Part shown: one piece after another, positions 1-5,617 of the stretch | Layout: each line of letters starts with the position of its first letter | How positions within the stretch are numbered: the first letter of the stretch is position 1 | Source of the DNA: Bacteroides sp. | Lineage (GTDB): Bacteria > Bacteroidota > Bacteroidia > Bacteroidales > Bacteroidaceae | Assembly (NCBI GenBank): GCA_017556595.1 | Contig: JAFYML010000021.1 | Coordinates: 1-6,241, forward strand | DNA length: 6,241 nucleotides | Direction of reading: 5' to 3' | The notes under the pieces: generated by a model | Told to the model about the DNA's origin: nothing | Seen by the model: only the letters and a program-made list of their open reading frames with translations | Database searches by the model: none | Position numbers and translations under genes: made by a program

Positions 1-102
1 ATGCGTCGTCGGTATGACAGTAGTTACATTAAGGAGGCAACTCTCTCCTACGATACATTCTCTACCCTATCGCTAGGCAATGACCCGTGGGGGAATCGAA
101 CC
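1..102. other. Non-uvrA segment joined to the broken 3' side of uvrA
   Basis: UvrA coding sequence on the minus strand stops matching the family at about base 103, and everything to the left is unrelated to uvrA. The part nearest the junction (81-102) is the 3' end of a tRNA. Bases 1-80 would be the region downstream of that tRNA on the minus strand. A short inverted repeat AGGAG/CTCCT with an 8-base loop lies at about 32-49. It has no T-tract, so it is weak evidence for a terminator. On the plus strand, frame 1 is open from the window edge to a TAA at 118-120 (39 codons). Its last codons read antisense tRNA and antisense uvrA, and I recognise no family in it, so I do not call a gene. The segment could be the end of a mobile element, a neighbouring locus brought in by rearrangement, or a chimeric contig end. 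Confidence 0.6.
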
Positions 103-1152
103 TATAGCCTCATCGGGTAAATCTTGCACAGGGGTCTTCAGCGTTGCTTCGTACTTTTCAAGGATAGCAGCGATTTGCCAAAATATCATGCTATTTTTAT
201 ACTTGCCTAACGGCGCAATAGCACCATCATGAATGGACAATTCGCGGTTGGGAATAACCTTATCTACATCGACCATGCTCACTACGCCAAGCCCTTTACA
301 TCGAGGACAAGCGCCTTGGGGAGAATTGAACGAGAAGTTGTGCGGAGCCGGTTCTTTATACGAAAGACCAGTGACGGGATCCATCAATAGCTTGCTATAA
401 TGGCGCACTTCTCCGCTTTCATAATCCAACACCATCAGCAAGCCATCGCCTTGACGCATGGCGGTAGAAACGCTATTTTTCAGTCGTACATCGTCTTTAT
501 CGGCTACAATGAGTTTATCTATCACTACCTCTATATCGTGATTCTTATAGCGATCGAGGCGCATACCTGGTAGAGCCTCTTTCATCTCGCCATCGACACG
601 CACATACAAGTAGCCTTTTTTGCGTACTTGCTCGAACAACTCTTTGTAGTGTCCCTTACGACTACGTACCATTGGCGCAAGGATATAGATGCGTTTGCCT
701 TTGTATTCGCTCAATATCATGTCGAGAATTTGCTCTTCGGTGTACTTCACCATCTTCTCGCCACTTTGATAAGAGTAGGCATCGGCGGCACGCGCAAAAA
801 GCAAACGAAGGTAGTCGTACACCTCTGTAGTGGTACCCACCGTTGAGCGAGGATTTTTATTGGTAGTCTTTTGCTCGATGGAGATAACAGGACTTAAGCC
901 TGTAATTTTATCCACATCGGGGCGTTCGAGATTGCCTAAGAAATTGCGCGCGTATGCCGAGAAGGTTTCAATGTAACGGCGTTGTCCTTCGGCAAATATC
1001 GTATCGAAGGCTAACGACGATTTTCCGCTACCGCTTAAGCCTGTAATCACCGTTAAGCTATTGCGCGGAATTTGTACATCGACATTCTTCAAATTGTGCA
1101 CACGGGCACCATATACATTAATATATTCGGTTTCTTCTTGCATAATTTTCAT
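73..1152 (-). CDS. uvrA: UvrA, excinuclease ABC subunit A, N-terminal part only (3' end broken)
   Basis: UvrA is the DNA-damage-recognition ATPase of nucleotide-excision repair and loads UvrB onto lesions in the cytoplasm. The first ~350 residues fit the family. They include Walker [10 protein letters not shown] (residues 38-46), the Q-loop region with IEQKTT (~92-97), the UvrB-binding region (~120-250) and the zinc-module half CPRC (282-285) followed by KGLG. Family members are about 930-950 residues, but here the frame runs through the junction at about base 102/103, adds nine junction-encoded residues (GSIPPRVIA) and stops at 73-75. The signature and Walker B motifs of the first ATPase, and the whole second ATPase, are missing. 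As it stands the product could not be a working UvrA. The longer frame opens at 1245, but I chose the ATG at 1152. It lies just upstream of the conserved start ([19 protein letters not shown]) and about 20 bases after a good promoter. An ATG at 1143 is an alternative start. In this protein the first zinc cysteine pair is replaced (Asp258, Thr261). Confidence 0.9.
   Translation of the reverse strand: MKIMQEETEYINVYGARVHNLKNVDVQIPRNSLTVITGLSGSGKSSLAFDTIFAEGQRRYIETFSAYARNFLGNLERPDVDKITGLSPVISIEQKTTNKNPRSTVGTTTEVYDYLRLLFARAADAYSYQSGEKMVKYTEEQILDMILSEYKGKRIYILAPMVRSRKGHYKELFEQVRKKGYLYVRVDGEMKEALPGMRLDRYKNHDIEVVIDKLIVADKDDVRLKNSVSTAMRQGDGLLMVLDYESGEVRHYSKLLMDPVTGLSYKEPAPHNFSFNSPQGACPRCKGLGVVSMVDVDKVIPNRELSIHDGAIAPLGKYKNSMIFWQIAAILEKYEATLKTPVQDLPDEAIGSIPPRVIA
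81..102 (-). other. tRNA 3'-end fragment (T-loop to discriminator base), possible attachment-site core
   Basis: Read on the minus strand, this stretch has the order of a tRNA 3' end. It starts with the last two bases of the 5' T-stem (GG), then a T-loop TTCGATT (100-94), a 3' T-stem CCCCC (93-89), a 3' acceptor strand ACGGGTC (88-82) and discriminator A (81). CCA is not encoded, since TTG follows. The 5' half of the T-stem should be about GGGGG but reads ATAGG, because UvrA coding sequence begins there. No D-arm, anticodon arm or 5' acceptor GACCCGT is found upstream in uvrA. It is therefore a fragment and not a functional tRNA. I cannot assign the amino acid without the anticodon. A tRNA tail from T-loop to discriminator is a classic tyrosine-recombinase attachment core, but no integrase is visible here. 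Confidence 0.65.
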
Positions 1153-1171
1153 GTTTGTAGAAAGAATCTTG

Positions 1172-1201
1172 CAAAAATAAGTGTTTCTTAGCGAATTGCA
1201 A
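1172..1201 (-). promoter_or_regulatory. Predicted uvrA promoter (Bacteroidota -33/-7 type)
   Basis: On the minus strand a perfect -7 box TATTTTTG (1179-1172) matches the Bacteroidota consensus TAnnTTTG. A TTG -33 element (1201-1199) lies 19 bases upstream, which is the usual spacing. Transcription would start near 1166, giving a leader of roughly 14 bases before the ATG at 1152. A start at 1245 would lie upstream of this promoter, which supports the shorter UvrA. No ribosome-binding site is visible, as is common in this phylum. Confidence 0.6.
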
Positions 1202-1223
1202 CACCAAATTAGGGGATTTTTTA

Positions 1224-1231
1224 TACCTTTG
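1224..1231 (+). promoter_or_regulatory. Predicted promoter of the LysM protein - PorT-family operon (-7 box)
   Basis: TACCTTTG is an exact match to the Bacteroidota -7 consensus TAnnTTTG. The nearest TTG that could serve as -33 element is at 1196-1198, a spacing of 25 bases that is longer than usual. The upstream half is therefore weak. Expected initiation near 1236-1238 leaves about 22 bases before the ATG at 1260 and would make the in-frame TTG at 1239 practically leaderless, so the ATG is favoured. The box sits in the same 107-base gap as the uvrA promoter and points the other way. Confidence 0.5.
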
Positions 1232-1259
1232 CACCAATTTGACAAATGAACATCCGAAC

Positions 1260-3020
1260 ATGAAGATGATAAAGAAAATACTCGTTTCGTTTCTAATTGC
1301 TATGGCATGTATCACAAATGCCGTTGCACAAGAGAACCAATCCTATTTTCTGCACACCGTAGAGAAAGGACAAAGCTTGTATTCCATCTCGAGTATGTAT
1401 GGCGTATCGCAAGCCGACATCGTGAAGTTGAATCCTGGTAGTGACGAAAAGATTTATATCGGACGCGAATTGCGCATACCACGTACCGAAGCCAATACGC
1501 AAAAGGAGACGTTTCACACCATTCAAGCAGGCGAAACGCTTTATGGCTTGGGTGTGAAATATAACGTAGCTGCTACCGAAATAAGCAAGGCTAACCCAGG
1601 TTTGAGTGCACAAAACTTCCGCATCGGACAAGTGATTCGCATACCGCAAGTAAAAGAAGAGGTAACAGCACAACCCGTAGTGGAAACAACCATACAACAG
1701 GCTGTGAAGCCGAAATGTCGCGATATGCACAAGGTGAAACGCAAAGAAACTATCTTTAGCATCAGCCGCGAATATGGCATCACACAAGAAGAGCTTATCG
1801 CCGCCAATCCCGAGTTGCAAGATGGAAAGAAACTGAAACGTGGCTCGTTCCTATGCATCCCCTTCCCCAACGAACAACAAGCTAAGCAAGAAGAGAAGGT
1901 GCTTTCGAACGATGAGGTGATTGCATTAAGCAACATGGACAAGAAAGAGGTAGGCGCACTAAAAGCGGCCGTTGTATTGCCGTTCTTGGATGGCGTACCG
2001 CAAAGCGAAGCACTACGCATGGTAGAGTACTACGAGGGCTTTTTAATGGCCGTAGATAGTTTAAAACGTCGAGGTACATCCATCGAGCTATATACCTACA
2101 ACTCTGGTCCTGAAAGCAATTCGTTGGATACATTGCTCAACAGAAGCGAGATGAAGGAGATGGACATTATCTTTGGTCCTTTGTATCAAGCACACATCAA
2201 TCCGTTGGCCGATTTTGCTAAGGAGAACAACATCCGCTTGGTTATTCCATTTACATCGAAAGATAATGCGGTGTTCAACACACCTATTATCTATCAGATA
2301 AACACACCGCAATCGTACCTATATTCGGAGGCTTACGACCACTTTGTGCGCGAGTTTCCAAACGCAAACGTTATCTTTATCGAAGCCGCCGATGGTAGCG
2401 AAGAGAAAGCCGAATTCATCAAAGGCATGAAAGATGCATTGAAGAATCGTTCTATTGCCATGAGCAGCGTAATGGATACCGTAACCGTACATAGCTTACG
2501 AGGCGTGATAAACCCCGAGAAAGTGAACGTATTTGTGCCTACATCGGGCAAGAATGTAACGCTTATCAAAACATTGCCTCACCTTACATTGCTTGTACGC
2601 GAAATGCCTCAAGCTAACATTCATCTCTTCGGTTATCCCGAATGGCAAACCTATACAAAAGACCATCTAGAGGCTTTCTTCGAGCTAGATACTTACTTCT
2701 ACTCGTCATTCTATACCAACAACCTATTACCTGGTGCTATCAACTTTACACACAACTATCGCAGATGGTATGCTAAAGAGATGGCCGACCGCTATCCAAA
2801 ATATGGTATGCTTGGTTTTGATACAGCCTATTACTTCTTATATGGCCTTGCACGCTATGGTAACAACTTCGAAGAAAACTTATCGTTGATAGATGTTAAC
2901 CCTATCCAAACAGGCTTCAAATTTCAGCGTGTGAACAATTGGGGTGGATTTATAAACAAAAAGGTGTTCTTTGTACGTTTTACAAAAGACTACCAACTAC
3001 AAAAGTTAGACTTTGACTAA
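1260..3020 (+). CDS. Secreted triple-LysM protein with a periplasmic-binding-protein-like domain
   Basis: The product is 586 residues from the ATG at 1260. ATG 1266 is also possible, and the frame is open to a TTG at 1239 that would lie right at the predicted transcription start. A signal peptide (KK charge, hydrophobic core ~7-18) is likely cleaved after AVA at 23, exporting it to the periplasm. Three LysM repeats follow at about 30-74, 84-129 and 156-201, each ending in an IP-type motif (LRIP, IRIP, LCIP). LysM binds the N-acetylglucosamine of peptidoglycan. The third repeat has two cysteines (153 and 199) that could form a disulfide. After a charged linker, residues ~233-586 resemble the type I periplasmic-binding fold of amino-acid ABC transporter receptors. 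Evidence is the strand-like AAVVLPFLDG, then YYEGFLMAVDSLKRRG, then DIIFGPLYQ and IRLVIPFTSKDN. No transporter permease or ATPase is nearby, so solute uptake is doubtful and a wall-anchored structural or sensory role is equally possible. It is probably co-transcribed with the barrel gene 11 bases downstream. Confidence 0.85.
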   Translation: MKMIKKILVSFLIAMACITNAVAQENQSYFLHTVEKGQSLYSISSMYGVSQADIVKLNPGSDEKIYIGRELRIPRTEANTQKETFHTIQAGETLYGLGVKYNVAATEISKANPGLSAQNFRIGQVIRIPQVKEEVTAQPVVETTIQQAVKPKCRDMHKVKRKETIFSISREYGITQEELIAANPELQDGKKLKRGSFLCIPFPNEQQAKQEEKVLSNDEVIALSNMDKKEVGALKAAVVLPFLDGVPQSEALRMVEYYEGFLMAVDSLKRRGTSIELYTYNSGPESNSLDTLLNRSEMKEMDIIFGPLYQAHINPLADFAKENNIRLVIPFTSKDNAVFNTPIIYQINTPQSYLYSEAYDHFVREFPNANVIFIEAADGSEEKAEFIKGMKDALKNRSIAMSSVMDTVTVHSLRGVINPEKVNVFVPTSGKNVTLIKTLPHLTLLVREMPQANIHLFGYPEWQTYTKDHLEAFFELDTYFYSSFYTNNLLPGAINFTHNYRRWYAKEMADRYPKYGMLGFDTAYYFLYGLARYGNNFEENLSLIDVNPIQTGFKFQRVNNWGGFINKKVFFVRFTKDYQLQKLDFD

Positions 3021-3031
3021 ACTTTGTACAG

Positions 3032-3718
3032 ATGATAAAAAAACTATTTATATGGCTGATTGGCTTGTTATTCTGTAACTATGCACAAGCTCAACTTGGT
3101 GAGTTACGCAATAACTTTGCCGTAGGTTTCAACGGCGGCGTAAACATGAATAACGTCAGCTTCTCGCCCACCGTAAAGCAAAACTCATTGATGGGTATCA
3201 CCGGTGGTGTAACCGCTCGCTACATATCCGAGAAGTACTTTAGCATGATTTGTGGGGCGCAATTGGAGGTAAACTTCTCACAAAGAGGATGGGATGAGTT
3301 TTACGAAGATTTTCCCGATTTGAAATATACACGCACCATGAACTATGTAGAGATTCCTTTCCTTGCGCATATTGCATTTGGTAAAGAACCTCGTGGCGTA
3401 CAATTCTTTATACATGCCGGCCCACAAATAGGATTCTTCCTTAGCGACAACGAAACGTTTAGCGATAATTGGGATTCAGTAACTGGTGGTGTAACCGAGC
3501 AACACAAGTTGCAAGTGGAAAACAAATTCGATTATGGTATTGCCGGTGGTGCAGGTTTCGAACTACGTACTAAGGCAGGCAACTTTATCGTTGAGGGTAG
3601 ATATTACTATGCTTTGTCCGACTTCTTCGGCAATACAAAGAAAGATTACTTCGGTCGCTCTGCTCACATGGGACTCTCCGTTAAGTTAGGTTATCTATTC
3701 GACATCACGAAGTATTAA
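3032..3718 (+). CDS. PorT-family outer-membrane beta-barrel protein
   Basis: This 228-residue protein has a signal peptide (MIKK start, hydrophobic 5-14) likely cleaved after AQA at residue 20. The mature part alternates short amphipathic strands rich in Gly and aromatic residues, with the family-typical NYVEIPFLAHI segment (104-114) and strands such as QFFIHAGPQIGFFL (124-137). It ends in strands VEGRYYYAL and MGLSVKLGYLFDITKY. Size and pattern fit the small (about eight-strand) outer-membrane barrels that annotation groups as PorT family or outer-membrane beta-barrel protein. In Porphyromonas PorT itself takes part in type IX secretion, but this name is applied very broadly, and nothing here (no other por/gld genes) shows such a role. 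The start lies 11 bases after the LysM gene stop, so the two are probably one transcript ending at the terminator at ~3744. Cys15 lies in a non-lipobox context (LLFC), so it is not called a lipoprotein. Confidence 0.8.
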   Translation: MIKKLFIWLIGLLFCNYAQAQLGELRNNFAVGFNGGVNMNNVSFSPTVKQNSLMGITGGVTARYISEKYFSMICGAQLEVNFSQRGWDEFYEDFPDLKYTRTMNYVEIPFLAHIAFGKEPRGVQFFIHAGPQIGFFLSDNETFSDNWDSVTGGVTEQHKLQVENKFDYGIAGGAGFELRTKAGNFIVEGRYYYALSDFFGNTKKDYFGRSAHMGLSVKLGYLFDITKY

Positions 3719-3734
3719 GAACGAAACGAAAGGC

Positions 3735-3787
3735 AAAAAAATAAAAAGCAGGTATGAATTAAAAATTTCACACCTGCTTTTCTTTTT
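3735..3787. terminator. Bidirectional Rho-independent terminator between convergent transcripts
   Basis: A 10-bp perfect stem, AAAAGCAGGT (3744-3753) with ACCTGCTTTT (3772-3781), continues after one A·C mismatch with TGAA/TTCA around an A/T-rich loop. On the plus strand it is followed by TTTTCTTTTT (3778-3787), and on the minus strand by a T-rich run (3747-3735). It lies 26 bases past the stop of the PorT-family gene and 34 bases past the stop of the DUF4293 gene, so it can end both operons. Confidence 0.88.
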
Positions 3788-3814
3788 ATATAAATAATAG
3801 GTAAAGTATCTCTA

Positions 3815-4267
3815 TTATCTCAAGCGATCGGCCGCACGCACCATTACCTCGTCGCGATAGATAGCGCGGAAAGCTAAATAATCAAGAATGATGCACACCA
3901 ACGGCAAACACATGGCCCATCCCAATTGGAAGGTTTGTGATTCATCCTTCAACACATACCAAAACACGCCTAAAGTGATGTAATATCCCACCAACATCAA
4001 CATGCTAAAGATGGTCATACGCACTTGCAACATGCGGTTACGATACAAGAAAATCGTTAAGAAGTTGATGATTGTAGTTAGCAACAAGATGCCAAACAAT
4101 CCCCATGTAGCTTGTGTTTCGCCACTCGCCAACGTCACACCCAATGGTTTGAAGATGTGTGATGTAATGTTATCGGCTTCGATAAATTGTCCGATAGGCA
4201 AGCACATGGCCACCACCAACAAGATGGTAATCAACAACAAATATACAGACTGAATACGTTGTATCAT
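3815..4267 (-). CDS. DUF4293 family four-helix membrane protein
   Basis: This 150-residue protein of unknown function belongs by appearance to the Bacteroidota family DUF4293. Four hydrophobic helices are visible at about 8-25, 54-74, 84-105 and 115-136. The charged loop 26-53 lies between helices 1 and 2, and the arginine-rich C-terminal tail contains RDEVMVRAADRLR (138-150), typical of this family. It is expected in the inner membrane. The start (ATG at 4267) lies only five bases after the rpoZ stop, so the two genes are almost certainly translated from one mRNA that starts before bamD. It is the last gene of the operon, followed by the shared terminator. The function is unknown, and conserved linkage to bamD and rpoZ is the only clue. 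Confidence 0.82.
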   Translation of the reverse strand: MIQRIQSVYLLLITILLVVAMCLPIGQFIEADNITSHIFKPLGVTLASGETQATWGLFGILLLTTIINFLTIFLYRNRMLQVRMTIFSMLMLVGYYITLGVFWYVLKDESQTFQLGWAMCLPLVCIILDYLAFRAIYRDEVMVRAADRLR

Positions 4268-4272
4268 GTTAT

Positions 4273-4608
4273 TTATTGCAATTTATCTTTTTCCTTAGCA
4301 GGGTTGCGATAGTACACATTACCCTCTTTGTACTCTTCAGTAGCAATCAATGTAGCCTTTGGCAATTTCTCGTAATAGCGAGAGATTTCTATTTGCTCAC
4401 GATTCTCGAACACTTCTTCCAAGTTGTCTGTATAGGATGCAAATTCGGCCAACTTCTTAGAAAGGTCGCCCTTAATCTCTGCGCCTATTTGATTAGCGCG
4501 TTTGGCAATAATTGCAACGGTTTCATACACATTACCAGTGTCTTCGCACAACTCCATCATATCACGAGTAACCGTAGTATTAGGAGCTTTTGACTTTTTG
4601 TAATCCAT
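4273..4608 (-). CDS. rpoZ: RNA polymerase omega/Rpb6-like subunit
   Basis: This 111-residue protein is the small subunit that stabilises the beta' subunit and assembly of RNA polymerase. The diagnostic segment is NVYETVAIIAKRANQIGAEI (residues 26-45). It corresponds to the first conserved helices of omega/Rpb6 (pattern Y/F-E-x-V-x-x-I-A-x-[KR]-R-A-x-Q-I). A helical middle (50-79) and the LPKATLIATEEY segment (82-93) follow. The C-terminal tail is rich in Lys and Glu. It starts 27 bases after the bamD stop and ends five bases before the DUF4293 start, placing it in the middle of a three-gene operon. No separate promoter of the TAnnTTTG type is seen in the 27-base gap. The family call is firm, and annotators often name it Rpb6 in this phylum. 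Confidence 0.88.
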   Translation of the reverse strand: MDYKKSKAPNTTVTRDMMELCEDTGNVYETVAIIAKRANQIGAEIKGDLSKKLAEFASYTDNLEEVFENREQIEISRYYEKLPKATLIATEEYKEGNVYYRNPAKEKDKLQ

Positions 4609-4635
4609 AATTAGCTATTTATTATTTTTAAACGT

Positions 4636-5463
4636 TTATTCTTCTTCGGGTAGGTCTTTCAACGCTTTTTGTGCGTTTTCAAAGAACTTTTCAGCCTCTT
4701 TCAAGTGCTTGCTATCGGGAAACTCGTTCAAGAAGGCGTAATATTCATCCACCGTATCGCGGTAGCGTTCGGCTTGCTTATCAAGCACACTATTTCGCGC
4801 CATTTCGTACTTGGCATGCAAAATCAGGAACGACAACTCTTCGCGCAACTCGGTGTAAGGATAATCTTTCAACGCATTTTGTGCGGTGATTACACACGAT
4901 TCGTAGTTATTTCCCAAGTAGTTGCCTAAATTGAAATATAGTTTGGCATTGATAAACTCTTTTTGCACCAACTTGTCTTGCAACGCAAAAATCATGTTTT
5001 GAGCCTCTTCCTTGCGTGAACTTTGTGGGAAGTACTCCATGAACAATTGCAATTGTTGGATAGCTTCGTAAGTGCCCGACTGATCCAGACGAGGTTCGGG
5101 AGTAGCTAGATAGAGTGCTTTTCCGATGTAAAAACGCGATAACTCGGCAAATGTTCCGCGTGGATATACGCTGATGTATTGGTTAAAACATTGTGCTGCG
5201 CCTTGCATATCGCCCATATTGTAGTAGCACATACCCAACATATAGAGTGCCTCTTCAGCATTTCCAGAGCCTTTTAAGATGGTAATCAACTCCATCAACA
5301 AAGTAGAAGCCTTGGTATATTTTCCGTCGGCAAAATATACCTTTGCAGCCTCGTATTTATATTCGTAGTCGGTGCTTTTCATCAACTTGTTATACTCGCC
5401 ACACGAGGTGAGGATAACAACCGCTAAGAGTGTTGTAAGTGTTGTAAAAAATATCTTTTTCAT
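4636..5463 (-). CDS. bamD: BamD, outer-membrane protein assembly lipoprotein
   Basis: The 275-residue lipoprotein has a type II signal peptide with lipobox LTSC and lipidated Cys21. It should be anchored on the periplasmic face of the outer membrane. BamD works with the barrel BamA to insert beta-barrel proteins. The body is a run of TPR-like helix pairs. Examples are ~34-66 (YEAAKVYFADGKYTKASTLL), ~70-103 (EEALYMLGMCYYNMGDMQGAA), ~131-166, ~170-202 and ~208-265 (ending SKHLKEAEKFFENAQKAL). The helix pairs end in the typical YP/FP turns (YPRG, FPQS, YPYT, FPDS). Length fits the family, where Bacteroidota members usually run about 260-290 residues. It is the first gene of the bamD - rpoZ - DUF4293 operon and has its own strong promoter just upstream. 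Its barrel clients could include the PorT-family protein encoded in this window (inference). The tail is acidic (DLPEEE). Confidence 0.9.
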   Translation of the reverse strand: MKKIFFTTLTTLLAVVILTSCGEYNKLMKSTDYEYKYEAAKVYFADGKYTKASTLLMELITILKGSGNAEEALYMLGMCYYNMGDMQGAAQCFNQYISVYPRGTFAELSRFYIGKALYLATPEPRLDQSGTYEAIQQLQLFMEYFPQSSRKEEAQNMIFALQDKLVQKEFINAKLYFNLGNYLGNNYESCVITAQNALKDYPYTELREELSFLILHAKYEMARNSVLDKQAERYRDTVDEYYAFLNEFPDSKHLKEAEKFFENAQKALKDLPEEE

Positions 5464-5485
5464 TACGCGTTCTTAAAATAATGCG

Positions 5486-5516
5486 CAAAGATAGAGGTTC
5501 GCAACGAATAAAGCAA
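5486..5516 (-). promoter_or_regulatory. Predicted bamD operon promoter (Bacteroidota -33/-7 type)
   Basis: On the minus strand TATCTTTG (5493-5486) is an exact TAnnTTTG -7 box. A TTG -33 element (5516-5514) lies 20 bases upstream, the usual spacing. Initiation would fall near 5480, giving a leader of about 17 bases before the ATG at 5463. This is the best promoter in the window. No ribosome-binding site is visible; the leader before the ATG is A/T-rich. Confidence 0.7.
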
Positions 5517-5617
5517 CCCCACAACCCTTAAATTTTCAAAAACAGGGCAATTTGGGCGTTGAGTAATTGCATATATCAAAGATTTTGCCGAATATTGCCA
5601 AGTTTTTGCACGAAATT

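Noticed and set aside
628..846. Plus-strand open frame of 72 codons inside uvrA
   Set aside because: It lies antisense to well-conserved UvrA codons, has no recognisable domain and has no promoter.
1153..1245. 31-residue N-terminal extension of UvrA
   Set aside because: The extension is not UvrA-like, crosses the promoter box at 1172-1179 and overlaps the start region of the divergent gene. Family homology begins just after the ATG at 1152.
1239..1259. TTG start adding seven residues to the LysM protein
   Set aside because: It would lie essentially at the predicted transcription start and ahead of a normal signal peptide. The ATG at 1260 directly precedes the KKILVSF signal sequence.
1302..1320. 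Lipobox at Cys17 of the LysM protein
   Set aside because: The sequence before the cysteine is AMA, lacking the usual Leu/Val/Ile at -3. AVA/QE shortly after is a better signal peptidase I site.
1293..2569. Several minus-strand open frames within the LysM gene
   Set aside because: They overlap each other and are antisense to a gene with clear domain structure. Their Cys/His/Leu-rich composition is typical of reverse-strand shadow frames.
3032..3110. Lipobox at Cys15 of the PorT-family protein
   Set aside because: LLFC has Phe just before the cysteine, which does not fit a lipobox, and a normal signal peptidase I site AQA/Q follows.
4669..4929. Plus-strand open frames opposite bamD, rpoZ and DUF4293
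   Set aside because: All are antisense to genes with strong family evidence and show no family of their own.
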